Source: Rhodovulum sp. ES.010 (GTDB taxonomy: Bacteria > Pseudomonadota > Alphaproteobacteria > Rhodobacterales > Rhodobacteraceae). Taken from it: DNA of 64,000 nucleotides. Every line of letters begins with the position of its first letter. The first letter of the stretch is position 1. The translations under genes and the position numbers were made by a program. Location of the stretch: assembly GCF_900142935.1 (NCBI RefSeq), contig NZ_FSRS01000001.1, positions 10,001 through 74,000 of the forward strand. The letters run 5' to 3'. The notes under the pieces were generated by a model. It ran no database searches. It was not told the origin of the DNA and was given only the letters and a program-made list of their open reading frames with translations. Positions 18,423 through 27,945 of the stretch are shown in pieces.

Positions 18423-20105
18423 CGAATCCGACACCCCGCCCGTAAAACGGCGGGGTTTGGCATTCCCGTCCCGCGAAAACGCAAGAATAGACCCAAGATC
18501 CCCGAAAAGCTCGATCGCGTGACCGTCTTCCGCGTCCGGATCCGGGATCAGCCGGATCTCAGAAACAAGACCACGCAGCAGATCCGCTGCCTCCGCCCGC
18601 GCCTCAGGGTCGTTCAGAGCCTTGGTCAGGTCCATGACCTTCCGGGAATAAATATCCGACAAGCGGGGATGCAGCGTAACAGGCTCGGTCTCCGGCAGCG
18701 CTGCCAGCTTCTCTTCAAGCTCCGCACGTTCCGCCTCCAGCGCGTCCATCTTCGCCTTCATGCTCGGGTGGAACATGCCTTGGGTGATGGCGCTCACGAT
18801 CGCATCGATCTCGGTCAAGACCTGCCCGTGACGCCGTTTTTGCGCTTCGCGGGTCGCCTGCGTCGCACGTCGCTCCCGCCGCATCTCTTTCCGGAATGCC
18901 TCGACAAACTCTCGGACCAGGTCTGGATGCATCAACTCATGCTTGAGCCCTTCCAGCACCCGCCGTTCTACCGCTGTCCGGGAAATCAGCGCCCGGTTTG
19001 CGCAGGTTCCCCTGTTCCGGGCCCCCGAACAGCCATACTTCTTTCCGTTCATCAGCGTATATGCGGCCCCGCAGTCTCCGCACTTCAGCAATCCGGAAAA
19101 GAGGTAGGTTGGCCGTCGCGCCGCGCCGAAAGCATTCCGCGGCTGGTTCGAGGTCTTCATCGTCTTGCGGATGGCGCTCTGTCGCTCCTTGACCCTGTCC
19201 CAGAGGGCGTCATCGATGATCCGAAGATGCGGCACCTCCTCGATGATCCAAGCTTCCGGTGGGTTCAATCGTGCCTGCCGCTTGCCGGTCTCGGGATCCT
19301 TGATGAAATTCTGGCGGTTCCAGACCAGCTTGCCGACATAAAGCTCGTTATTCAGGATACCTGTTCCGCGCTTCCAGTTCCCGGAAATCGTCGAGAAGGA
19401 CCAGGCGCCCGACCCCTTGCCTCCTGCGCGGGGCGGGGCGATCCCGTCCCTGTTCAACCCGACCGCAATGGTCCGTGCGCTCTTGCCCTGGTCATATTCC
19501 CTGAAAATCCGCCGAACGATCTCGGCCTCCGTCTCATCGACCACGCGGTCCCCGGTCGTGAAGCTCCCGTCGGGCAGCGGCTGCCGGTTCAGGCGATATC
19601 CGTAGCTGATCCCGCCCGCCGATTTGCCCGCTTTCACCCTGCCCTCCAAGCCTCGGTGGGTCTTCTGCGCAAGCTGGCGCAGGAACAGCGCGGACATTGT
19701 TCCGCCCAGCCCGATGTGCAGCTCGGAAATCTCGCCTTCCGCCTTCGTGAAGATGGCGACCCCGTTGAAGCGCATCCGCTTGTGCAGGCCCGCGATATGT
19801 TCCTGGTCCCGGCTCAGCCGGTCCAGCGCCTCCGCCACCAGTACATCGAATTGCCCTTTCCGTGCCGCTTCCTGCATCTGTTGGAATTGCGGGCGCAGGC
19901 GCGTGGCCCCGCTGATTGCCATATCGTCGAAAACCTCGACCACCTCCCATCCCCGCTCCTCGCAGAGCCGACGGCAGGTCCGGACCTGGTCGGCAATCGA
20001 GGCCGGCGATTGCAAGTCTGTCGAATAGCGCGCGTAGATCGCCGCGCGCATGCGAGGAACAGTTCCGATGACGTCAGTCTTCATCATGCTCTGAAGGTCC
20101 TTCAT
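18378..20105 (-). CDS. Large serine recombinase ending in the att site
   Basis: A 575-residue recombinase. The N-terminal resolvase domain has AAIYARYSTD with the nucleophile Ser, then DQVRTCRRLCEERGW and AEALDRLSRD. A Recombinase domain (GISYGYRLN...EAEIVRRIFREY) and a zinc ribbon (FSGLLKCGDCGAAYTLMNGKKYGCSGARNRGTCANR) follow, then a coiled-coil and C-terminal helices. The last residues, LVAGVGFEPTTFRL, and the stop codon lie wholly within the tRNA-derived att copy, so the natural C-terminus probably depends on integration. The start may be at 20105 or at an internal Met near 20051. Confidence 0.93.
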   Translation of the reverse strand: MKDLQSMMKTDVIGTVPRMRAAIYARYSTDLQSPASIADQVRTCRRLCEERGWEVVEVFDDMAISGATRLRPQFQQMQEAARKGQFDVLVAEALDRLSRDQEHIAGLHKRMRFNGVAIFTKAEGEISELHIGLGGTMSALFLRQLAQKTHRGLEGRVKAGKSAGGISYGYRLNRQPLPDGSFTTGDRVVDETEAEIVRRIFREYDQGKSARTIAVGLNRDGIAPPRAGGKGSGAWSFSTISGNWKRGTGILNNELYVGKLVWNRQNFIKDPETGKRQARLNPPEAWIIEEVPHLRIIDDALWDRVKERQSAIRKTMKTSNQPRNAFGAARRPTYLFSGLLKCGDCGAAYTLMNGKKYGCSGARNRGTCANRALISRTAVERRVLEGLKHELMHPDLVREFVEAFRKEMRRERRATQATREAQKRRHGQVLTEIDAIVSAITQGMFHPSMKAKMDALEAERAELEEKLAALPETEPVTLHPRLSDIYSRKVMDLTKALNDPEARAEAADLLRGLVSEIRLIPDPDAEDGHAIELFGDLGSILAFSRDGNAKPRRFTGGVSDSLVAGVGFEPTTFRL

Positions 20106-20250
20106 GCATGTGCGGGATCGGGGTCTCGTTCTCCGTCAGCAGGTCGTCACAGGCCTCCCGAGCGGCTTGCTGTGCGAGCAGCCGGGCCATTCCAACGAGT
20201 GCAGGATGCCGGTCCTCATTCCGACCCGCAACTTCGATATGCTTAGCCAT
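20074..20250 (-). CDS. Small protein upstream of serine recombinase
   Basis: About 58 residues from MAKHIEVAGRNEDRHP, with a GGGGAGG site just upstream and a 32-base overlap with the recombinase start. ALVGMARLLAQQAAREACDDLL is an amphipathic helix and the tail is His/Glu rich. No family function known to me; translational coupling suggests a partner or control role for the recombinase. Confidence 0.65.
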   Translation of the reverse strand: MAKHIEVAGRNEDRHPALVGMARLLAQQAAREACDDLLTENETPIPHMHEGPSEHDED

Positions 20251-20586
20251 TGCCCGCCTCCCCATGGTGTGCCTGCGCGAGAAAACGGCCTTTGCGGGAA
20301 AACTGCCCAACCTTCGAAATGAAATTCCACATCGTCTTTCTCTTCTGCCTGCGCATCCTCCGCGGAAAGCCAAGGACGCCGATCTTCTTTTTGGGGCGCG
20401 TGATCCGCGCTCCGGCATGCAGGCTAAAAAGGATGTTTCGAACGCAATGCAAAGGGCGAGAGGCAAAAATAAAACTGTGGATTGTGCAGCCTATTCAGGG
20501 TGTTGATCCCTTGTTTCTTTCCAGCAATGTCACTACCGCGCGCGAGCCAATTCCCGGACGCGCCCATATTGCGCGGCCGGGCGGCC
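20251..20586. other. Intergenic region upstream of recombinase
   Basis: About 335 bases with AT-richer patches. It should contain the recombinase promoter. No gene is supported. Confidence 0.35.
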
Positions 20587-22689
20587 TTATGCGGACCGGC
20601 CCGAGGGTCTCCACGAAAGGGATGGCCCCGTCTCCTCCGCCCCTACCGGCACATTGTCGCTGTCCCGAGACGACTGTCGCCCCGGCAACAAGGCCTTGAG
20701 CGCCGCGCCGACGACTTCCCGTTCCTGCTCGAGTACCTCGGCGATGCGCAGGAGGTCGGCGATATGGGCGTCCAGCAGGGCGGTGGCCCGGGCCTCGGCC
20801 GCCCGGAGATGGCGGTTGAGCCGCGCCCGCAGGGCGGGGTCGAAGCGGAGGTTCTCCAGATCGCGCGGCAGGGGCTGCCAGGCGGGCCCCATGCGGCCCA
20901 TGCCCCATTGCAGCTCGATCCGGGCGGCCAACCGCGTGGCCTGGGCCAGGTCGCTGTCCGGCCCGTCCCCGGCCCCGCTGGAGGGCGTGCCCAGCACCAA
21001 CTGCTCGGCCGCGCGGCCGGCGAGGTGGAGGGCCAGCATGTCCTCGGCGCTGGCGCGGGTATGGCAGACCGGCTCGGGCGCAAGCACGGCCCCGCCCCGG
21101 GGCGAGACCTGCACCGACTGCGCGGCCGGCAGGTCCAGGAAATGGGTCACCAGCAGGTGCCCGGCCTCGTGCAGGGCGATGCGGCGCAGAACGCCCTTCG
21201 GGGCCGGCGGGCGCAGCCGGGCCGCGGCGGCGCGCAGGTCGGCCAGGCGGACCGCCCGTTCCGCGCCGCGGGCCATTGCCGCGGCCTGGCGGGCCAAGGC
21301 CACGAGATCGGCGCCGGTCAGCCCGACCAGGTCGCGGGCCTCGGCGGCGAGCTGCTCGGGGGGCAGATCGGGCAGATGCGTGGCGAGGATCGCGGCAATG
21401 CCGTCCTTGTCCGGCAATCCGATGGGGATCTTGCGGTCGAACCGGCCCGAGCGGACCACCGCCGGGTCGATCCGGTCGGGATGGTTGGTGGCGCCGATCA
21501 CGACGACGCCCGCGGCCGCGTCGAGCCGGGAGAGCTGTTCCAGCAACCCGTTGACCACCGAGGCCATGTAGCGCTCGTTGCGATCGCGTCCGCCGCGGCT
21601 GTGGAAGCTGTCCATCTCATCGAGGAAGAAGACCGCGGGCGCCGCGGCGATGGCGGCCTCGACATGGCCGTTCAGCGCGGCCAGCATGTCGCCCATATGC
21701 CCCTCCTTCTGGCATTCGGAGAAGCTGGTGGCGGTGAGCGGCACCTCGAGCGAACCGGCCAGGGCGGCGGCGACCATGGTCTTTCCGGTGCCCGGGGGGC
21801 CGTAGAGCAGGAAACTGGATGGCACACGGCCCCAGTCCAGCGCCCCGGCGCGCCAGGCGGCCACGTCCCGGACGAGCCCCTCCAGTTCGGTCACAAGAGC
21901 GGGCAGGCCCTTCACATCGGCCAGGGTCGTCCGGGGCGCCGCGGTCGCCCCTTTGGCGGCAATCCGGCCCAGCCGGTCCAGCACCGCCTCCGGGGTCGGG
22001 CCGGCGAAGGCGATGTCGAGATGCAGGGGCGTGAGGTGCCGCAGGAGGTCGGCACCGAGCAGTCGATCGGGCCGGCCTGCCCCGCGATGGGTCAGGGGCA
22101 GCAGGGCGGCCAGCATCTCCCGGTCCAGGGGCGGCAGGGCCTGCGTGGCCGTCAGCAGAGGGCGCAACGCCTCGCCGAGGGAGCTTGCATCCGGGGCGAT
22201 GGCCAGCACGGCGTGGCCTGCGCGCAGGGCGGTGGTGATGCTTTCCCGGAATTCCGCCCGGCTGCGCGCGATGTCGGAGCGTAAGTCGCCGGAGCGACGC
22301 AGCCCGACGATCTCGGCTCCGACGCTGCCCCCGGCCTTCAACGCCGCGCAGGCCGTGTGCGCCAGGCCCAGCAGGTCGGCGGGGACGGTGAGCAGGACCA
22401 GCGTTCCGGACATGCCCAGGGGGGCGCCCTCTAGGGCCCGGGCAATGCGCAGCATCATCGACAGCGTTCCGGCAAGCGGCGAGACCACCCGCCGCCGGTC
22501 GCCGGGATCGCGTGTGGGCGGATCCGGAACGGTCCGGGTGTCCGGGATCTTCGCTTCGGACTGGGCCATGAGATCGTCGCTCTTGGGCGGCGCATCGGCC
22601 TTGGTGCCCCGCGCTGCGGCGCGGATCTCGCGGGCGACGCGGGCGCGGGCCGCGGCCAGGCCGGGCAGGGAGGAGGACGGATCGGGCAT
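20587..22689 (-). CDS. Soluble AAA+ ATPase with M41 (FtsH-like) protease domain
   Basis: About 700 residues from MPDPSSSLPG. The AAA+ module has Walker A GPPGTGKT (297-304), Walker B AVFFLDEMD (352-360) and the second region of homology GATNHPDRIDPAVVRSGRFDRKIP. A zinc metalloprotease domain follows with HEAGH at 507-511 and a downstream DSDLAQATRLAA supplying the third ligand. Unlike FtsH there is no transmembrane segment; the first 250 residues are a separate domain of unknown type. The sites look intact, so it is likely an ATP-driven protease. It is followed upstream on the same strand by the GIY-YIG and 174-residue genes, forming one island module. Confidence 0.85.
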   Translation of the reverse strand: MPDPSSSLPGLAAARARVAREIRAAARGTKADAPPKSDDLMAQSEAKIPDTRTVPDPPTRDPGDRRRVVSPLAGTLSMMLRIARALEGAPLGMSGTLVLLTVPADLLGLAHTACAALKAGGSVGAEIVGLRRSGDLRSDIARSRAEFRESITTALRAGHAVLAIAPDASSLGEALRPLLTATQALPPLDREMLAALLPLTHRGAGRPDRLLGADLLRHLTPLHLDIAFAGPTPEAVLDRLGRIAAKGATAAPRTTLADVKGLPALVTELEGLVRDVAAWRAGALDWGRVPSSFLLYGPPGTGKTMVAAALAGSLEVPLTATSFSECQKEGHMGDMLAALNGHVEAAIAAAPAVFFLDEMDSFHSRGGRDRNERYMASVVNGLLEQLSRLDAAAGVVVIGATNHPDRIDPAVVRSGRFDRKIPIGLPDKDGIAAILATHLPDLPPEQLAAEARDLVGLTGADLVALARQAAAMARGAERAVRLADLRAAAARLRPPAPKGVLRRIALHEAGHLLVTHFLDLPAAQSVQVSPRGGAVLAPEPVCHTRASAEDMLALHLAGRAAEQLVLGTPSSGAGDGPDSDLAQATRLAARIELQWGMGRMGPAWQPLPRDLENLRFDPALRARLNRHLRAAEARATALLDAHIADLLRIAEVLEQEREVVGAALKALLPGRQSSRDSDNVPVGAEETGPSLSWRPSGRSA

Positions 22690-22804
22690 GGGACAGCCTC
22701 CTGGTCCGAGAACAGACGAAAAGCGGAAAAAACGGGGGGCGTGCTGGAGGGCAGGGCGGTGCAGCTCGGGCCGGACAAAAGGGGCCGGCCCGGGCACACG
22801 CCGC

Positions 22805-23824
22805 TCAGCCCGGGCGGGCACCGTCGGGCGCGGCGATGTCGCGGGCGATCCGGTTCAGCACGCGCTCGATCTCGGACAACAGCCAGGGCGCGTAGATCTC
22901 GGTCACCACGTTGATCTGCCCGGCATAAAGCTTGGGCGGGATCACCGCCTGGGGAAAGCGGCGGCCCAGCTCGGCATGGGCGCGCTTCTCGGCGGCGCAG
23001 GCCGCATGGCCGGTGGGCATCGCCAGCAGGCGCAGGAAGGTGACTTGCGCGTCTTCCGGCAGGCCCAGCTGGTGGCGGAAGCGCTTCTCGGGATGGGCGC
23101 TGTAGCCCAGCTTGAGCACCGTCCGGCCGGTCCGAGGCAGGGCGATGCGGGCGAGATAGATGGTAGAGGCCTTGGCGGTCCAGCTCTCGCCGCAGATGGC
23201 GCAATCGCACTGGCCCCAGTACATGTTGGCCACGGCAACGCGTTGCTCGTGGCCGCAGGCATCGTGCCGGTAGAGCCGATAACTGGGATTGCCCAGCGGG
23301 TCGGGACCGAGGCGGGTCCAGCCCTGGCGCCGGGCTTCGTCCTCTTCGCGGGCCTGCAGGCAGGTCTCGCAGCGGATCGCCGTCTCGCCGGCGGCGGCCC
23401 GCTCGATGATCTCGAACTGCCGGCGCACCTCGTGGCCACATTCCGGAATGCGATAGCGCCCATAATGGCGATCTTCGGGATCGCGGCCGAGATAGACCAG
23501 GCCGGCCTCCTGCGCGGTGGTCCGGCGGCCGTTCTCGGCACAGCCCGCGCAGGCGGGTTGGGCGGTGCGCAGGGTGAAGATCTTTTGCGCGGTCACCGCG
23601 CCGCAGACCCGGCATTCCAATGCCAGGTGATAGCGGTCGCGCACGCGGGCGAGGATGTGGAAGCCCTTGGCACGGGCGATCTTCTGCCAGTGATCCGGAA
23701 TGGGGCCGTTATAGGGGACGGCCCAGGTCTCGGCCGGGACATGGCCCGAGCGGCGGGGGACATGGAGGGTGCGGCCGTCAAGCGAAACGGGCTGGAAGGC
23801 GGGGGCGGTGGGCGTCTTGCACAT
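22805..23824 (-). CDS. GIY-YIG-like nuclease with zinc-ribbon repeats
   Basis: A 339-residue protein. The N-terminal 230 residues contain several Cys pairs (CRVCGAVTAQK, CAGCAENGRR, CGHEVRRQ, CETCLQ, CGHEQR, CDCAICGESW), which look like repeated zinc ribbons for DNA binding. The C-terminal part TIYLARIALPRTGRTVLKLGYSAHPEKRFRHQLG fits the GIY-YIG fold with Y, K.GYS and R as active-site residues. Such proteins occur on plasmids and islands. It is in the same direction as the AAA+/M41 gene with a 115-base gap. Confidence 0.75.
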   Translation of the reverse strand: MCKTPTAPAFQPVSLDGRTLHVPRRSGHVPAETWAVPYNGPIPDHWQKIARAKGFHILARVRDRYHLALECRVCGAVTAQKIFTLRTAQPACAGCAENGRRTTAQEAGLVYLGRDPEDRHYGRYRIPECGHEVRRQFEIIERAAAGETAIRCETCLQAREEDEARRQGWTRLGPDPLGNPSYRLYRHDACGHEQRVAVANMYWGQCDCAICGESWTAKASTIYLARIALPRTGRTVLKLGYSAHPEKRFRHQLGLPEDAQVTFLRLLAMPTGHAACAAEKRAHAELGRRFPQAVIPPKLYAGQINVVTEIYAPWLLSEIERVLNRIARDIAAPDGARPG

Positions 23825-24000
23825 GGCAGGATCCTTCTGAACAGGGGGCAGGGGTCAGGCGCGCGGGGCGCGCCCGGTGGGGGCACAGGTCTTGTCCGGA
23901 CAGGGACCGATCCCGTAAAACCGCGAGACAGACCGATCGGCTCACCCGGGCAGGAGAGGCCCGGGTTCGGATGGTCAGGTCAGTTGTGGAAAGGGGAGTG

Positions 24001-24525
24001 TCAGGCGGCCATAACAGCGCCCGCCGGGGGCAGGTCGCCGGGGCCGTCGCCGGTTGCGTCAGGCTCCAGCACCGCGTGGACGGCGGCCAGCACATGGGCC
24101 GCGCGGCCCAGGGTGCGGTTCACCATGCCGGCTACCGGATTGGTGCCGGGGCACTTGAAGACGGGCAGCTGCATCTGGACCTGCTCGATCAGCTGGGCGC
24201 CGGCGCGGGGCGCCTCAAGCCCGAGGGCCAGCCGGAACATCAGGGCCATCTGCTGCAGCGGGCGATCCTCGTCCCGGGCGGGATGCATCGCCAGCACGGC
24301 GTCGGCCGCCGCCCCGGCAGCCTGCCAGGCGCGCTCGGCCGCCTCGGGCCAATGGGCCACCGCGGGATCCCAGGGCTCGACCCCGTCGAGGTCGCGCTCC
24401 GCGGCCACCGCCGCCTCGGTCAGCGCCAGCAACTCGGTGAACCGCTGCGAGATCGCCGTATGCGCCGCGAACACGGCACCGCCTTCATTCCCCGGCGCAG
24501 GGGTGCTAAGCACAGTGTCAGCCAT
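24001..24525 (-). CDS. Unknown protein of the AAA/GIY-YIG island
   Basis: A 174-residue helical protein (ISQRFTELLALTEAAVAAERDLDGVEPWDPAVAHWPEAAERAW...). No motif is recognised. Codon use matches the neighbours. It reads in the same direction as the GIY-YIG gene, 176 bases upstream of it, and may be its partner. Confidence 0.6.
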   Translation of the reverse strand: MADTVLSTPAPGNEGGAVFAAHTAISQRFTELLALTEAAVAAERDLDGVEPWDPAVAHWPEAAERAWQAAGAAADAVLAMHPARDEDRPLQQMALMFRLALGLEAPRAGAQLIEQVQMQLPVFKCPGTNPVAGMVNRTLGRAAHVLAAVHAVLEPDATGDGPGDLPPAGAVMAA

Positions 24526-24658
24526 GTCGATGTCCTTTCACTTCGTCATCGGTGTGGTCAGGGCGGGAGGAAGAGGTGCAAGCTCTTGTTCCCGTCCGTG
24601 ATGTATGACATTTATGGCCCACAGCATTATGATGTCAACATTAAAAAGGCAAAAAGCT

Positions 24659-24829
24659 ATGGCGCCGCCCAAGAAAGATACCGTCGCGCTCACGTTGCGC
24701 CTGCCCGTCGAGCTCCTCGAGGGAATCGATGAGGTGCGAAGGGCCGAGGCAGACATACCGACCCGCCCCGAGATGATCCGCAGGATTCTTTCGGAATGGT
24801 TCGAGACCAGGAGCGGCGACAAGGCCTGA
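24659..24829 (+). CDS. Ribbon-helix-helix regulator
   Basis: A 56-residue RHH protein: KDTVALTLRLPVELLEGIDEVRRAEADIPTRPEMIRRILSEWFE. TLRLP is the DNA-contacting strand. Starts at 24632 or 24605 are possible. Inverted TGACAT/ATGTCA hexamers at 24606-24611 and 24632-24637, in the divergent promoter region, could be its operator, so it may repress the 174-residue gene and the GIY-YIG and AAA genes. Confidence 0.75.
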   Translation: MAPPKKDTVALTLRLPVELLEGIDEVRRAEADIPTRPEMIRRILSEWFETRSGDKA

Positions 24830-25172
24830 GGTGATTTGCGGGCCTGGACGTTCTACGATGGCCATGCAGAGAGGGTTCCGGCTTTCTAAAGGTCGGATGG
24901 TCTCTTGGACCTTGGCCAGAAGGAACGACCCGTTCGGCCCATAACGGCCTTCCACCTCAGTCACTGACGCCGCAGTGCAGCTTCACCGAAGCGGTCATTA
25001 GCACGCCGCCGTCCGACGTGATTGTTGGCTATTCGCGCTGCCCACAGCGAATAGGGCTGATCCCGAGTCAACCGATCGGTGCGGAAGGGCCGACGCGGGA
25101 TGAACGAGCCCATTGTGCGGTCTTCTCTTCCATCACGCACCGCACCGCGGGGCATCGTCCTGTCAAACCGCG
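24830..25172. other. Intergenic, no gene seen
   Basis: About 340 bases between the RHH gene and the convergent MFS gene. No open frame is convincing. Confidence 0.35.
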
Positions 25173-26348
25173 TCAGAGGTTCGCCCGAAGAGGGACGATG
25201 CGGGGCTTCGCCTCGAGCGTCCGGAACAGGATCGCCGCGGGCAACACGATGGCAAAGAGCGTTGCGCCGAACAGGATCGCCGCGGACGGTGTCCCGCTGC
25301 GGTCGAGAAGCCAACCCGCCACCGGCGGGCTCGCTGCCATGATCGCGTAGTAGATCGTGAAGAAGATCCCCATCCCGAAGGCGCGGCGTTCGGACGCCAC
25401 GGCCTGTCCGGCCAGGGCCATGATGACGCCGGCAGGCGCCATGCCCAGCAGCCCGAAGAGCAGGCTTGCCGTCAGCCCGGCCCCGGGCCGGCCCAGCAGC
25501 AGCAGCGCCGCCACCGCGCCCGCCATGCAGAGGCCAAGCACCGTCTCGCGCCGGCCGAACCGGTCGACGATCTGTCCGCAGGCCGCCCCCGACAGGATCA
25601 TCAGCCAGCTGCCGGCGCTGATCACCGCGGCCGCCGCGAGCGTGCCCATGCCCTGCGCCGCCAGCATCATCGGCCCGAAGCTCAGATAGATGACGTAGCC
25701 TGCATTGAACGCCCCCCAGGCGAGGCCGGCACAGAGGATCAGGCCCCATTCCCGCGGCATCAGCCGGGACGGTCCGCCCCCGGCGCGCGTGGCCACGTCG
25801 TGCGGCGCCCGGTAGAAGACGAGGACGGCAAGCGCGGCCAGCGCGCACCAGGCCGAGGCCGCCCAAAAGGGCACACGCCAGTCGTAGAGCTCGGCGAGCC
25901 AGGCATGGCCGACCTGCCCCATGGCGATGCCGAAGGGCCAGCTCATGACAAGGACGCTCATCGCGGTGGCGATCTCGCGGCCCTCGAACCAGTCGGCGAC
26001 CATCTTGGTGAAATAGAGCGTGGCGAACAGGAACCCGGCGCCGGACAGAAGCCGGCCCATCCCGATGCCGCCGGGGGCGGCCGCGGTCGCCGATACCGCG
26101 CCTCCCAGCGCAAGGGCGAACAGCCCCAGGCCCGCAAGCACGCGGTCCGACGCGAACCGGCCGGAGAACCCGGCCGGCAGCGCGAGAAACAGGCCCGGCG
26201 CCATGAACAGCCCAATCATCAGGCCGATCTCGGCATTGTCGAGACCGAAGGCGCCCGACAGGTCGCCGCCGACCGAGCCGAGGGTCTGGAACTGGAGCCC
26301 CAGACCGACCCGGGCGGCGAAAAGCAGCGCCAGGATGCGCCAGCGCAT
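25173..26348 (-). CDS. MFS transporter
   Basis: About 391 residues with some 12 hydrophobic segments and the loop motif ASDRVLAG between helices 2 and 3 (a weak form of the MFS GxxxDRxGRR motif), plus DRFGRRETVLG in the second half, the matching position. Export of a small molecule across the inner membrane is likely; the substrate is unknown. Its ATG overlaps the stop of the SnoaL-like gene (TGATG), so both are co-translated. Confidence 0.88.
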   Translation of the reverse strand: MRWRILALLFAARVGLGLQFQTLGSVGGDLSGAFGLDNAEIGLMIGLFMAPGLFLALPAGFSGRFASDRVLAGLGLFALALGGAVSATAAAPGGIGMGRLLSGAGFLFATLYFTKMVADWFEGREIATAMSVLVMSWPFGIAMGQVGHAWLAELYDWRVPFWAASAWCALAALAVLVFYRAPHDVATRAGGGPSRLMPREWGLILCAGLAWGAFNAGYVIYLSFGPMMLAAQGMGTLAAAAVISAGSWLMILSGAACGQIVDRFGRRETVLGLCMAGAVAALLLLGRPGAGLTASLLFGLLGMAPAGVIMALAGQAVASERRAFGMGIFFTIYYAIMAASPPVAGWLLDRSGTPSAAILFGATLFAIVLPAAILFRTLEAKPRIVPLRANL

Positions 26349-26761
26349 CACGCCCAGCCGAGTTGGCGCAGCGCGTGGGCGTCGTTCCAGACCTTGGTCA
26401 TGTGGCGGATGCGATCACCCTCGAAGGTCATGACATAGACGTAGTCCGAGGCGACCCTGCGCCCGGTCGGCTCGCCCGGCCCGCCGGGGCCGGTCTGGGT
26501 GCCGTGAAACACCGCCGCCGCGACGACCGTGCCGCGGGCCGCATCGGCGGCGAAGGCCGTGAGGTCGTAATGCCCGTCCGGGATCGGCCGCAGCAGGCCC
26601 TTCATCCACTCGGTATAGCCTTCCAGCGTCGTGACGTCCGCCAGCGCATCCGCCTGGCAGGAAAAGCCTGCGCCCTCGTGGCAAAACGCCTCGCAGGCCG
26701 CCCATCCTCCGCCCGTCTCGCAGGCCTCGAAAAAGTCGCGCGCCGTTGTCTCGATGCTCAT
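26348..26761 (-). CDS. SnoaL-like/ester cyclase family protein
   Basis: A 137-residue protein with the NTF2-like fold pattern: MSIETTARDFFEACETGGGW, YTEWMKGLLRPIPDGHYDL, and FEGDRIRHMTKVWNDAHALRQLGW. This family has many small-molecule isomerases and cyclases as well as non-enzymes. It is coupled to the MFS gene and divergent from the LuxR-GAF regulator, suggesting a small metabolite or stress unit. Confidence 0.82.
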   Translation of the reverse strand: MSIETTARDFFEACETGGGWAACEAFCHEGAGFSCQADALADVTTLEGYTEWMKGLLRPIPDGHYDLTAFAADAARGTVVAAAVFHGTQTGPGGPGEPTGRRVASDYVYVMTFEGDRIRHMTKVWNDAHALRQLGWA

Positions 26762-26940
26762 CGGTCGGTCCTCCCTTGCAGATGACGGCAGGGTGCGCGC
26801 CATTCGCGGAGCGCGGAATCCGGCAGATGCAGTAAATCGGCCGTGCGCCGTGCGGTATTCGACTACAGCATCTGCGGGATTGCCGGATCGCACGGGCTGC
26901 CACAGGATGAGGGCATCCAGCCAGGGACCTCCCGCACCCC

Positions 26941-27753
26941 ATGTCGCCCGACGAGATCCTCAGCCCGCGCGAGATCGAGATCGCCAGCGCCTATGCGCAG
27001 GGCGACACCTATCAGGCGATCGCCGAGCGGCTGGGCATCGCGCCCTCGACCGTGCGCACCCATCTGGCCACGATCTACCGCAAGCTCGAGGTCTCCTCGA
27101 AGCTCGAGCTTCACGCCCGGCTCTCGGGCGCGCCGCCGGACGCGGGAATGCAGACCGACCATGCGGCGGTCATCTCGGAACTGGCGCTCAGCCTCGAGGA
27201 GGCGCTGCGCCGCGAACAGGCCCTGGCCGAGGTGCTGCGCATCATCAGCCGGTCGCAGGGCGAGATCGACGCGGTGATGTCGGCGATCCTCGGCTTCGCG
27301 CTGGACCTCTGCGAGGCGGAATTCGGCATCCTGTTCGACCATCACGGCGAGCGGCGCTTCGCGGCCACCCATAGCCGTGGCATCCCCGACCCGTTCCGCG
27401 ACTGGCTCGATGCCGAGGGCATCTTCGCGGTCAGCCCGCGCACGGGGCTCGGCCGGCTTGCCACGGGTCACGGCGTCGTCAACATCTACGACGTCCGGGC
27501 GGAGGAACTCTTCCAGACCGACGATCCGCTGCGCCACGCCACCGCGATCCTCGGCGGCGCCCGGTCCTTCGTGGCGATCCCGATGATGTCGGGCGACCAG
27601 CTGGCCGGTGCCTTCACGATCTATCGCCAGAGCGTCCGTCCCTTCAGCGCCCAGGCCACCGCGCTGGCGCAGACCTTCGCGGACCAGAGCGTCATCGCGC
27701 TGGATAACGCACGCATGGTCAGCGCGCTCCGATCCGACACGCGGCCCCCTTGA
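26941..27753 (+). CDS. LuxR-type HTH plus GAF regulator
   Basis: A 270-residue protein. An N-terminal LuxR/GerE HTH (LSPREIEIASAYAQGDTYQAIAERLGIAPSTVRTHLATIYRKLEV, 6-52) is followed by a linker and a GAF domain (about 90-255, VMSAILGFALDLCEAEFGILF..., SFVAIPMMSGDQLAGAFTIYRQ). In many such proteins the GAF leads into a further output domain; here the frame ends shortly after ALTAFADQSVIALDNARMV-like sequence, so it may be truncated. It lies divergent to the SnoaL-MFS pair and probably controls it. Confidence 0.82.
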   Translation: MSPDEILSPREIEIASAYAQGDTYQAIAERLGIAPSTVRTHLATIYRKLEVSSKLELHARLSGAPPDAGMQTDHAAVISELALSLEEALRREQALAEVLRIISRSQGEIDAVMSAILGFALDLCEAEFGILFDHHGERRFAATHSRGIPDPFRDWLDAEGIFAVSPRTGLGRLATGHGVVNIYDVRAEELFQTDDPLRHATAILGGARSFVAIPMMSGDQLAGAFTIYRQSVRPFSAQATALAQTFADQSVIALDNARMVSALRSDTRPP

Positions 27754-27808
27754 TCACCGTGCGCGACCGGATGCGAGGTCGGCCCTAAGCCGCCCTTGCC
27801 TTGACAAC

Positions 27809-27945
27809 GATATGCCGCGGCGCGGCCCGTCAGAGCCGCCATTCGCTGCGTCCGCGAAGCAGAGCATGCGGCGCAACCATGCTGCGAGGGATCGCACGGA
27901 TATCCGATAAAAACCATCAGATGTCGCATGCCAGCCCATAGCGGA
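27809..27945 (+). repeat. Dispersed intergenic repeat, copy A
   Basis: About 135 bases with clear similarity to 34467-34610: shared blocks CGGCGCGGCCCGTCA, CCATTCGCTGCG and AACCATCAGATGTCGCA..CCAGCCC. No coding potential is conserved. Probably a degraded element end or a family of intergenic repeats in this genome. Confidence 0.6.

Noticed and set aside
20482..22284. Long plus-strand frame of 600 codons opposite the AAA+/M41 gene
   Set aside because: Low-complexity Gly/Arg-rich translation with no motif; the minus strand has Walker A, Walker B and HEAGH.
21953..24601. Plus-strand frame of 882 codons spanning three minus-strand genes
   Set aside because: High-GC shadow; it crosses gene boundaries and has no family features.
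25113..26438. Plus-strand frame opposite the MFS transporter
   Set aside because: Hydrophilic shadow of a gene with clear membrane helices on the minus strand.
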